In this document: positions 1-7,831 of the stretch, in pieces | Layout: the number at the start of each line of letters is the position of its first letter | Position numbering within the stretch: position 1 is the stretch's first letter | NCBI GenBank assembly: GCA_036405135.1 | Contig: DASWYF010000009.1 | Location: 62,001 to 126,000, forward strand | Length of the DNA: 64,000 bases | DNA from: Verrucomicrobiia bacterium | Lineage (GTDB): Bacteria > Verrucomicrobiota > Verrucomicrobiia > Limisphaerales > JAEYXS01 | Direction of reading: 5' to 3' | Notes under the pieces: model-generated | Seen by the model: the letters and a program-made list of their open reading frames with translations, nothing else | What the model was told of the DNA's origin: nothing | The model's database searches: none | Position numbers and translations under genes: made by a program

Positions 1-24
1 ATAAGTAGGCGGACCCCTTATCCC

Positions 25-52
25 GTAGCCGCGGACGTCAGTCCGCGGTTAC
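25..52. repeat. Palindromic repeat downstream of cobA-hemD
   Basis: Arms CCGCGGAC (29-36) and GTCCGCGG (41-48) surround a 4-base loop, and GTA/TAC extend the pairing after one mismatch. It lies just past the stop codon of the minus-strand cobA-hemD gene. There is no T-run after the stem on either strand, so a classical intrinsic terminator is not supported. It may be a dispersed intergenic palindrome that protects or terminates the mRNA 3' end. Confidence 0.6.
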
Positions 53-57
53 GATTA

Positions 58-1674
58 CTAAACCTTTTTCGCCGCCTTCTTGGCTTTCGATGTAGCCGGA
101 GCCTTCTTCGCCACCGCTTTCTTCGGCGCAGGTGCCGCCGCGATCACCGGTGCTTTGATCTCCTTCTTCAACGCTGCCACGATGCCCGCGATGGTATGAT
201 CCTTCGCCTCGATATCCGGCTTCAAGCCCAGCGCCTCGATCGCCTTCGTCGTTTCCGGTCCGATGGAGATCGTGCGCAACTGCGGGAACTGCTGCTTCAG
301 CTTCGGCAGATCAAACCGCGCATGGAAGTTCTCCACTGTGGAACTGCTCGTGAACGTCACCCAATCCGCACCGCTCTCGGTAAGCTTCGCCGCATTACCT
401 GAAACATCTTCCGTCTCCGGCACCGTGCGATAGCACGCCACGTCATCAATGATCGCGCCCATCTTGGAGAGTTCCTGCGGCAATTCCGGATTCGCCACCT
501 CCGCGCGCATCAGCAGCATGCGCACGTTCTCCACATCCTGATATTCCTTGAACGTCTTGATGATCTCGCGCGTCACGAACTTCTCCGGCATCAAGTCCAC
601 CTTGAGGTGCAACTCCTTCAGTTTCGACGCCGTCGCCGGACCCACTGCGAGGAATCGCGCACCGCCGATGGAGCGCACGTCATCGAACACGCGGAAGAAC
701 GCGTTGAAAAATTCCGTCACGCCATTCGGGCTCGTGAACACGATCCATTCATACGAACCGATCTCCAACATCGCATCCGCCAGCGCCGCCTTTTCATTCG
801 GCGGCACGATCTTGATCGTCGGAATCTCCAACACCTCTGCGCCCAGTTCCAGCAACTGGCTGGACAACTGGCTCGCCTGCTCCCGCGTGCGCGTCACCAC
901 GATGCGTTTGCCGAAGAACTGCCGCTTCTCAAACCAGTTCAACTTCTCGCGCAAACCCACCACGCCACCGATGACCGTCACTGCGGGCGCTTTAAAACCC
1001 TTTTCCTCCACGATGTCCGCGATGGTCTCCAACGTGCCTTGGATCGATTCCTGATTCCCCCGCGTGCCCCAGCGCACCATCGCCACCGGCGTTCCCTTAT
1101 CCGCACCCGCTTTCACCAGCTCGCTCGTGATCTGCCGGATGCGCTCCACGCCCATCAACACCACCTTCGTCCCCTTGTCCGCCGCGAGATGCTTCCAATC
1201 CAGCGACGTCTCTTCTTTCGTCGGATCTTCATGCCCCGTCAAAACCGTGAAGCTCGAGCAATGCTCGCGATGTGTGATGGGAATGCCCGCATAATTCGGC
1301 GCGGCCACGATGGAGGAGATGCCCGGCACCACCTCGAACGGCACGCCTTCCGCCTGTAATTCTTCAGCCTCTTCCCCGCCGCGACCAAAGAGATAGGGAT
1401 CCCCGCCCTTGAGGCGCACCACGGTCTTGCCCTGCTTGGCCAGCTTCACGAGCAGTTGGTTCATCTCCTCCTGCGGGATGGCGTGATCCTTCGCGCGCTT
1501 GCCGCCGTAGATGATCTCGGCCGAGGACGGCGCGAGCCGCAGCAGGTCTGTGTTCACCAGCGCGTCATACACCACCACATCCGCGCGCTTGAGCAATTCC
1601 GCGCCACGCAACGTCAGGAGCCCGGCATCACCCGGACCCGCACCAACCAAGTAAACTGTGCCAATCGAACTCAT
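58..1674 (-). CDS. cobA-hemD: Fused uroporphyrinogen-III C-methyltransferase / uroporphyrinogen-III synthase
   Basis: Bifunctional tetrapyrrole enzyme of 538 residues. The N-terminal half is a SAM-dependent methyltransferase (about residues 5-245) with the GAGPGD loop, LKGGDPYLFGRGGEE and YAGIPITHRE motifs. It would methylate uroporphyrinogen III toward sirohaem or cobalamin. The second half (about 255-500) is HemD, which closes and inverts hydroxymethylbilane to uroporphyrinogen III. I chose the ATG at 1674 because the methyltransferase motif starts directly after it; an upstream in-frame start would add 13 unrelated residues. The last 30 residues are an odd Ala/Lys/Pro-rich basic tail (AKKAPATSKAKKAAKKV) outside both domains. 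It lies downstream of hemA-hemC but is separated from them by a gene on the opposite strand. Family assignment is firm; the role of the tail is unknown. Confidence 0.95.
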   Translation of the reverse strand: MSSIGTVYLVGAGPGDAGLLTLRGAELLKRADVVVYDALVNTDLLRLAPSSAEIIYGGKRAKDHAIPQEEMNQLLVKLAKQGKTVVRLKGGDPYLFGRGGEEAEELQAEGVPFEVVPGISSIVAAPNYAGIPITHREHCSSFTVLTGHEDPTKEETSLDWKHLAADKGTKVVLMGVERIRQITSELVKAGADKGTPVAMVRWGTRGNQESIQGTLETIADIVEEKGFKAPAVTVIGGVVGLREKLNWFEKRQFFGKRIVVTRTREQASQLSSQLLELGAEVLEIPTIKIVPPNEKAALADAMLEIGSYEWIVFTSPNGVTEFFNAFFRVFDDVRSIGGARFLAVGPATASKLKELHLKVDLMPEKFVTREIIKTFKEYQDVENVRMLLMRAEVANPELPQELSKMGAIIDDVACYRTVPETEDVSGNAAKLTESGADWVTFTSSSTVENFHARFDLPKLKQQFPQLRTISIGPETTKAIEALGLKPDIEAKDHTIAGIVAALKKEIKAPVIAAAPAPKKAVAKKAPATSKAKKAAKKV

Positions 1675-1797
1675 GGGACCGAGGAATGTAGAGACTTGAA
1701 GCCTTGCCCGCAAGCGGTGTCCGCAGAGAAATCATCCTTCGACAGCTCGAAAAATCAGTTGGAAAGGAGTCCGCTATGCTGTTATCAATTCCCTGCA

Positions 1798-3366
1798 ATG
1801 AAGTATCGTTTTTGGGGAGGGTTGTTCCTCGTATTCAGCATGTTGTCCGCCAAGTTGACTGGCCGGGCAGAAAGTTCACTCACACCCGGTCAGGTCGTGT
1901 GGTCTTACGCCTCCGGTTACACCAACCTCGTTGACTTCGCCGTTTCCAAAGATGGCCGGGTTTATCTCGGTTACTCTGACACCACAGCTGAATCAGTGCT
2001 GAACGAATATGGTTTTTACATAGTCACCCTGCGGCGTACGAACCAGCTAGTCGCTTTGCAGCATACCGGCGTTTTCAACTGGGAAAGATCTGATGCGGGA
2101 CAGTATCTAGCCCTATTATCCGATGGCACTGTGGTGAGCAGCTTTTCGGATATCAGGCGCCGCATTGGAATGCATCCCACCGGAAATATTTATTATGGTA
2201 CTTATGCGACCAACAATTTCTACATCTACAACCAAGCAGGCGGACTGGAGCACCATGGCACCACGGGTGGACGTGCAGCCGTCAATGCCGATGACAGCCT
2301 GCTCGTGGTCAACCTGCAGAAATACCCTTACAGCGCCTATCCTGCCGATGTAGCCCGGATCGAAGGGAACGAACATGCCAGCACGTGGTTGAGCAGTCAG
2401 GACCATGTGATAGGCGAAACTCCCGTGATCTCCCCCGACGGTACTTTTTATCTAACCTCTTGGGGTTCCACTGAACCGCTCACTCTCCCCAGCGGTGATA
2501 TCATCCCCAATGATTCCATACCTCCCATTCTCTTCGCCTATAATTCGGATGGCTCTCGCAAATGGTCGCTGCTGGATGAAAGCTTCAATGTCGGTTATGG
2601 CACTCCGTCCATCGGTTCAGATGGCACGCTTTACGTTGCCTCTTACCGGTCTCTCACCAATCGCGCTCCAGACTGGAGTATCATCAGCGTGGAGAAAACT
2701 TATCACTTCAAGGCCGTCAGTCCGGAGGGCGCATTGAAGTGGAGCGTGGAAAAAGCCGAACCGTTTGGTCTTGCCGCCATCGGAGAGACAAACAACATCT
2801 ATGTCTGCCACGGCACCAAACTGCTGGCACTGACCTCAAGCGGCACGGAGCGGTGGTCTTACGATGCTGAAGCACCTTTGAAATTGTGCCCCGCACTTGC
2901 TGCAGATGGCACGGTCTACGTCGCCACCGAACCCGGCAAGCTGCTTGCGATCAATTCTGAGGTCGGCAGCAAAGAGTGGGAATATGACGCCGGAAAACCC
3001 ATCTATAACTCACCCGTCATCGGCACGAACGGCAATGTGTACCTGCTCGTGGACCGTGCGGATATGGTCGTCCTGAAAGGAAATGCCGAAGCAGCCAATG
3101 TACCATGGCCCATGGAACGCCACGATGCCCAGCGCACCAGCCGTGCGGTGCAGGCCAGCGCGCGTGAGATCGGCCGGAACGAAGAAGGCCAGGTCACCTT
3201 GATGCTCAACGTGGAACCGGGTCGCGACTACAAAGTGGAAGCTTCAGAAGATTTCGTTATCTGGACAGAAATAGGCTCATTCACCAGCACCTCGACGGCA
3301 AAATCATTCTTGGATGAAACCTCAGCGGATAAGCCGAAACGCTTCTACCGGCTGGTGGTGCCCTAG
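1798..3366 (+). CDS. Secreted PQQ-like beta-propeller protein
   Basis: A 522-residue exported protein. The start at 1798 gives a good Sec signal peptide (KYRFWGG then LFLVFSML), with likely cleavage near residue 23. The body holds repeated blade motifs such as DGTLYVAS, DGTVYVAT and TNGNVYLL, typical of PQQ-like/YncE-type WD-like propellers. The final 50 residues (GRDYKVEAS...FYRLVV) form a separate small domain, also found at the end of the 898-residue-class protein at 7832-10399. No catalytic function can be assigned. It points against the surrounding haem genes and its stop overlaps the hemC stop by 4 bases. There is no good Shine-Dalgarno next to ATG 1798; a strong GGAAAGGAG at 1761-1769 sits before an out-of-frame ATG at 1776. 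Confidence 0.85.
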   Translation: MKYRFWGGLFLVFSMLSAKLTGRAESSLTPGQVVWSYASGYTNLVDFAVSKDGRVYLGYSDTTAESVLNEYGFYIVTLRRTNQLVALQHTGVFNWERSDAGQYLALLSDGTVVSSFSDIRRRIGMHPTGNIYYGTYATNNFYIYNQAGGLEHHGTTGGRAAVNADDSLLVVNLQKYPYSAYPADVARIEGNEHASTWLSSQDHVIGETPVISPDGTFYLTSWGSTEPLTLPSGDIIPNDSIPPILFAYNSDGSRKWSLLDESFNVGYGTPSIGSDGTLYVASYRSLTNRAPDWSIISVEKTYHFKAVSPEGALKWSVEKAEPFGLAAIGETNNIYVCHGTKLLALTSSGTERWSYDAEAPLKLCPALAADGTVYVATEPGKLLAINSEVGSKEWEYDAGKPIYNSPVIGTNGNVYLLVDRADMVVLKGNAEAANVPWPMERHDAQRTSRAVQASAREIGRNEEGQVTLMLNVEPGRDYKVEASEDFVIWTEIGSFTSTSTAKSFLDETSADKPKRFYRLVVP

Positions 3367-4319
3367 CCCTTGAGCTTCACGGCGATTTGCTGCCCCATGG
3401 CTTCGGCTTCAGCGGCCTTGCCAGCCAACGCATGACTCTTGGCCGGGCCATCGCGGAAGGAAATCGCTCTCAGCTTCAGAGCATCACCCTCAGCTTCGCC
3501 AAACGCTCCGACGGGACTTAGGCAGCCGCCGCCCATCGCGTTCAAAAACGCCCGCTCTGCCGTCACCGCATACCATGTGGGCAAGTGATTCAATACGGCA
3601 CAAACCTTCTGCAAGCGCTCGTCATTCTTACGAATCTCGATGCCGATGGCTGCTTGTCCTACGCAGGGCAACATCTCCTCAAGGGAAAGATGACGAGCAC
3701 GTAATTTCGGCGGGACTTCGGAGCCTTCCAATGTGCCATCTGCCTGTAATTTGAAACCGAGGCGATTCAAGCCCGCAGCAGCCAAGATCGTCGCAGCCAA
3801 GCCGGGATTCTCTGCGAGCTTGCGCAGGCGCGTGCCCACGTTGCCTCGGATCTCCACCACTTTCAGATCGGGACGTTGATGGAGTAACTGCGCTTTGCGG
3901 CGCGTGCTGCTGGTGGCTACCGTTGCGCCTTTCGGCAGTTCGGAAAGCTTCGGCAGCTTCTCACCGGGCAAACCGGGTTTGAAGACCATCACATCACGCA
4001 CGTCCTCGCGCTTTGTCGTCGCACCGAGCACCAAACCATCGGGCAACTCCGTGGGCAGGTCTTTCAGGCTATGCACGGCCAAATCCGCTTCACCATTCAG
4101 CAAGGCAACTTCGAGTTCCTTGGTGAACAATCCCTTCGGCAACGTCGTGCCGGGATTGGTGATGGAGACGGTCTGCAGCTTGTCTCCGGTGGTCTTGATG
4201 ATGTTGATCTGAAAGCTCTCGCCGGGAAATGCCTTTTGGCATAGCCCTTGGATCTGATGCGCCTGCGCCAGTGCCAAAGCACTTCCCCGCGTAGCGATGA
4301 TGAACGGTTTCGAAGACAT
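3363..4319 (-). CDS. hemC: Hydroxymethylbilane synthase (porphobilinogen deaminase)
   Basis: A 318-residue cytoplasmic enzyme that joins four porphobilinogen molecules into hydroxymethylbilane, the substrate of HemD. Conserved family motifs are visible: ATRGSALALAQ near the N-terminus, KTTGDK, FTKELE, DLAVHSLKDLPTELPDGL, TSSTRRKAQL and IRGNVGTRLRKL. The cysteine that carries the dipyrromethane cofactor is C266 in GGGCLSPVG. Length is normal. It starts 3 bases after the hemA stop, so the two are surely cotranscribed (hemX-hemA-hemC). The stop overlaps that of the convergent propeller gene at 1798-3366. Confidence 0.97.
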   Translation of the reverse strand: MSSKPFIIATRGSALALAQAHQIQGLCQKAFPGESFQINIIKTTGDKLQTVSITNPGTTLPKGLFTKELEVALLNGEADLAVHSLKDLPTELPDGLVLGATTKREDVRDVMVFKPGLPGEKLPKLSELPKGATVATSSTRRKAQLLHQRPDLKVVEIRGNVGTRLRKLAENPGLAATILAAAGLNRLGFKLQADGTLEGSEVPPKLRARHLSLEEMLPCVGQAAIGIEIRKNDERLQKVCAVLNHLPTWYAVTAERAFLNAMGGGCLSPVGAFGEAEGDALKLRAISFRDGPAKSHALAGKAAEAEAMGQQIAVKLKG

Positions 4320-4322
4320 GGA

Positions 4323-5387
4323 TTAAGCTGTAGAATCGTGACCGAAGGCGAAGCCGCCGTGGCCTTGTTCGCGCGGACCGCCGCCTTGCAGAAGTTCCTT
4401 CGCCTTGTCGCGGATGATGACTTCGCACTTGGCGATCTCTTCGCGGCGTTGCTTCAGGTAATCCTCCGCGATGGCTTGCAGGTCATCGATATTGTAGAGG
4501 TAAACGTTGTCGAGGAAGTTCACCTCGGGCTCGATATCGCGCGGCACGGCGATGTCGATGAGCAACAGCGGACGGTTATGTCGCAACGCCATGAGCGGTG
4601 TGAGCTTCTTGCGATCCAGCACGTAATGCGGTGCCGAGGTGCTGCTGATGACGATATCCACATTCGCGAACTCGCTTGCCCAATCATCGAAATTCACCGC
4701 ACGTCCGTTCAGTTCCTTCGCCAACGCTTCCGCGCGATCGAAGGAACGGTTGGACACGATCACGCTCTTCGCCCCACGGCTGAGCAATGAACGTGCGGTC
4801 TTCTCGCTGGTGTCACCAGCACCAATAACCATCACATTACGATCACTAAGGGTCGTAAAAATCTTTTCCGCCAGTTCCACTGCTGCTGAACCCACTGAAA
4901 CCGAACCGCGCTGGATGTTCGTGTTCGTGCGGATGTGCTTGGCCACGTTGAAGGCCTTTTGGAAAACCTTGTTCAGGCGTCCGCCAGTCTGCTTGTGCTG
5001 GAGCGCGATGTCGTAGGCTTTCTTGAGCTGGCCGAGGATTTCCGTCTCGCCGAGGAGCATGGAGTCCAGCCCGCTCGCGACCTTGAACAAGTGTTCGAGA
5101 CTGTGCGGTTCGCCCAAGGTGTAGATCTCATTGTTCAGTTCGCCATTGAACTGACGATGGGCGACGAGAAATTCTTTCAGTGCCTTGAACGATTCTTTTT
5201 CGTTATGCGCCGTGACGACGTAGAGTTCCACGCGATTGCAGGTGGAGAGAATCACCGCTTCGCTCGCCAAGCCTGAGGCGCGCATCTGCTGGAGCACGTC
5301 CGGGATGATCGCCTCGGGAAAGGCGAAGCGCTCGCGCAATTCTACTGGCGAGGTATGATGATTCAGCCCTATGACGACGACGCTCAT
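4323..5387 (-). CDS. hemA: Glutamyl-tRNA reductase
   Basis: First committed enzyme of C5-pathway tetrapyrrole synthesis; it reduces glutamyl-tRNA to glutamate-1-semialdehyde with NADPH. The catalytic cysteine is C50 in ILSTCNRVELY; GLNHHTSPVELRE opens the protein and the NADPH fold has VIGAGDTSEKTA. At 354 residues it is shorter than the common 400-450. The helical C-terminal dimerisation domain is largely missing: after the QRREEIAKCE helix only about 30 Gly-rich residues remain. The ATG at 5387 overlaps the stop of the upstream hemX-like gene by 4 bases, showing translational coupling. Identity is firm; whether the short form dimerises normally is open. Confidence 0.96.
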   Translation of the reverse strand: MSVVVIGLNHHTSPVELRERFAFPEAIIPDVLQQMRASGLASEAVILSTCNRVELYVVTAHNEKESFKALKEFLVAHRQFNGELNNEIYTLGEPHSLEHLFKVASGLDSMLLGETEILGQLKKAYDIALQHKQTGGRLNKVFQKAFNVAKHIRTNTNIQRGSVSVGSAAVELAEKIFTTLSDRNVMVIGAGDTSEKTARSLLSRGAKSVIVSNRSFDRAEALAKELNGRAVNFDDWASEFANVDIVISSTSAPHYVLDRKKLTPLMALRHNRPLLLIDIAVPRDIEPEVNFLDNVYLYNIDDLQAIAEDYLKQRREEIAKCEVIIRDKAKELLQGGGPREQGHGGFAFGHDSTA

Positions 5388-6205
5388 GGATTATGTATCG
5401 GCGAGAGGAGGTTCGTGCCCCAGAACGTCAGCAGCACAAACGCGAATCCCGCCACCGCTCCCCAGGCGAACTTCCGCCCACCCTGCTCCATCCGCCAGCG
5501 CATCAGCATGAGGCCCAGATACAGCCCCCAGACCAAAAACGACCACAGGACTTTGGGATCGTCCGACCAATACGACCCAATGGTTTTGTTGAGATAGGAC
5601 ATGCTGATGAGCAAGGCGACCGTCAGCAGACCAAAACCGGTGATGAGCAACCGCCACGTGACGACTTCAAGACGTTGGATGGGTGGCAGCAGTGAAAAGA
5701 TGGCGCGAGCTTTGTGGAACTTCAGATCATGTTCCTGCGTGAGATACATGAGGCCTGCGCCTGAGCTGAGGCCGAAGGCGGCGTAAGCCAGCGCGAACAA
5801 GGCAGCGTGCAGGCTGTTCTGCCAGCCGGGAACGAAGAATTCGGGATTAGGCCCATGATGCTTATCCAAGGCAGGCATGAGCGCGAACACACCCAAGCAA
5901 AACAAGACAGGCGAGAGGAACGCGCCGAGAAATCTCAGGCGCGACCAGATGCCGATGACGAGATAGGCCGCTACCATGGTCCAAAGAATAAAGACCGTGG
6001 CTTCGTAGAGATTATTCACCGGGCAGCGGGAAAAGCTGAAACCACGCTGCATGAGGGCGACAGTGTGAGCGATGAAGGAACCGAGCAGCAAAAAGTAATT
6101 CACCCGGTTATCCTCACGGAAACCTTTCCGCCAGAGGAAGACCGAGTAAATCATGCTGATCCCGTAAAGCAGGACAGCGATCTGAAACCAGTTACGATCC
6201 GTCAC
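5384..6205 (-). CDS. HemX/CcsA-family membrane protein (cytochrome c assembly type)
   Basis: A 273-residue integral membrane protein with about eight hydrophobic segments. Its C-terminal half carries the family signature GSYWSDDPKVLWSFLVW followed by LYLGLMLMRW, and a short WGTNLLSP end. CcsA proteins present haem for cytochrome c maturation. The shorter HemX proteins next to hemA influence glutamyl-tRNA reductase levels in Bacillus. The direct coupling to hemA here (ATGA overlap) and small size favour the HemX-like role. The start is GTG at 6205, with no ATG nearby that keeps the first membrane segment. Confidence 0.85.
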   Translation of the reverse strand: MTDRNWFQIAVLLYGISMIYSVFLWRKGFREDNRVNYFLLLGSFIAHTVALMQRGFSFSRCPVNNLYEATVFILWTMVAAYLVIGIWSRLRFLGAFLSPVLFCLGVFALMPALDKHHGPNPEFFVPGWQNSLHAALFALAYAAFGLSSGAGLMYLTQEHDLKFHKARAIFSLLPPIQRLEVVTWRLLITGFGLLTVALLISMSYLNKTIGSYWSDDPKVLWSFLVWGLYLGLMLMRWRMEQGGRKFAWGAVAGFAFVLLTFWGTNLLSPIHNP

Positions 6206-6278
6206 AACGTTCCGTCAACTTACCGGATGACAGGCCGAGTGCAAATGGCAAAAATAGGCCCTCCTTGCCGGAAACCGG

Positions 6279-7679
6279 TCAGGCTTTGGCCAAATCGGTA
6301 TCTTCCGGGAGCGGTTTGCCTTTGGTTTCAGGGGCGAACGGCAAGGCGGCCAAGCCCAAGAGGAAGATGAGGCTCAAACCGGCGCACGCGTTGCGGAACG
6401 CCTCGAGCTTGGCTTCCGGGGTGGTGGCTCCCTCAGACAGCTTGGCGGTCAACAATCCCAAGGTGAAGGGTCCACTGGCGGCGATGAAACGGCCGACGTT
6501 ATAGCAGAAACTGGTTCCGGTGCTGCGGAGGCTGACGGGGAACAATTCCGGCAGGTAGATGGCAAAGCCAGCGAAGAGAGCCAGTTGGAAGAAGCCCATG
6601 ATCGGGATCATCCAGAAAATGTCGCTCTTCTGGTCGAGGAACTTGAACACGCCTGCCGTAGCCAGCATGGCGCAGATGTACGCCATAACAAAGACGGGTT
6701 TACGACCATGCTTGGCAGCAAGTTTCGTAAACACAATCATGCCGAAGAAGGCGCCTATGTTCTGCAGGATCATGTTGATTCCTGTCCACATCGTCCGGTT
6801 ACCCGCCAGCTTTTCTGGCGGTACTCCCTGCTCTTTCAGAATCTTGCCCACCACATCATTGATCAGCTCGGGAGAAAAGAACCCGATGCCCCACAGGCCC
6901 ACCACTGCCGCTACGCACATCAACATGCCGACGATGGCGCGACCGCGCCAGCGGGCATCGCCCAGCAGGGCCGTGTAGGAACCGAATTTGACGCCGGAAA
7001 TCTTGCCCGCAGCCTTGGCCTGCACCCATTTCTCCGGTTCTTTCAGGCGCATCTGGATGAACACGCAGAGGAAAGCGGGCAGCGCACCGATGACGAACAT
7101 GTAACGCCATGCACTGCCGGGGGCGATGCTGGTCGTTTCCATATAACCGATCGTCACGGCGATCAATCCAGCCGTCACATTACCCACAGCGGAAAGTGCT
7201 TGTAGCAGGCCCAGAGCATGCGGACGTGCGCGATCCGGCACCGAATCGGCCACCAACGCCACCGAGAGACCGAACACACCGCCGACACCCAGTCCAGTCA
7301 GAAAACGATAGATGGAAAAATCTATGATTCCCTTGGAGAAGGCCGACAACCCCGTGCAGAGAGAATAAATCAGCACGGTGAGCGTCAGAGTTTTGGCGCG
7401 GCCGATCTTGTCACCGATGGACCCGAAGATCAGACCGCCCATGGCCCAACCGGCGACGAAGATGGAGGTGGCATATCCGCCCCATTCTTTCAGCACTGCC
7501 GGATCGGTTCCCTTGGGCATCAAGGCAGCGATGGCCGAACCGCGGGCCAAGATGAATAACTGCTGGTCCAGGCAATCGAACAGCCAGGCCAAGGAAGCCA
7601 CTGTGAAGACAAACCAGTGATGCTTGTTCATCAGTTTGTACCAAGGCACCGATTCGTCCGTCGTCGCGTTTGAACTCAT
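6279..7679 (-). CDS. MFS transporter, sugar/metabolite:proton symporter type
   Basis: A 466-residue inner membrane protein with twelve predicted membrane segments. The loop between helices 2 and 3 holds GSIGDKIGRAKT, the standard MFS motif, and RFLTGLGVGGVFGLSVALVAD resembles the sugar porter and aromatic-acid/H+ symporter subfamilies. LPELFPVSLRSTGTSFCYNVGR in the second half is the matching motif after helix 10. A long loop between helices 7 and 8 includes GVPPEKLAGNRTM. Substrate cannot be told. It is separated from the hemX-like gene by 73 bases and diverges from the gene at 7832. Confidence 0.88.
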   Translation of the reverse strand: MSSNATTDESVPWYKLMNKHHWFVFTVASLAWLFDCLDQQLFILARGSAIAALMPKGTDPAVLKEWGGYATSIFVAGWAMGGLIFGSIGDKIGRAKTLTLTVLIYSLCTGLSAFSKGIIDFSIYRFLTGLGVGGVFGLSVALVADSVPDRARPHALGLLQALSAVGNVTAGLIAVTIGYMETTSIAPGSAWRYMFVIGALPAFLCVFIQMRLKEPEKWVQAKAAGKISGVKFGSYTALLGDARWRGRAIVGMLMCVAAVVGLWGIGFFSPELINDVVGKILKEQGVPPEKLAGNRTMWTGINMILQNIGAFFGMIVFTKLAAKHGRKPVFVMAYICAMLATAGVFKFLDQKSDIFWMIPIMGFFQLALFAGFAIYLPELFPVSLRSTGTSFCYNVGRFIAASGPFTLGLLTAKLSEGATTPEAKLEAFRNACAGLSLIFLLGLAALPFAPETKGKPLPEDTDLAKA

Positions 7680-7831
7680 GTCTAAAGCGTTAAATTTAAA
7701 AGTTGCGATTGCTGAGACTTGCCATGCTTACCCTTTGCAGCGAAGTCCGCCAAGCAAGAATTGCCCGTACACGTATTTTTTCCCTGAAACAGGCATTGCC
7801 TAATGATAGACCGCTTATTAAGGTTTCTATT

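Noticed and set aside
1776-1934. A short open frame with a strong Shine-Dalgarno GGAAAGGAG before ATG 1776
   Set aside because: The 52-residue product has no features and overlaps the signal peptide of the propeller gene in another frame. A leader peptide is possible but not supported.
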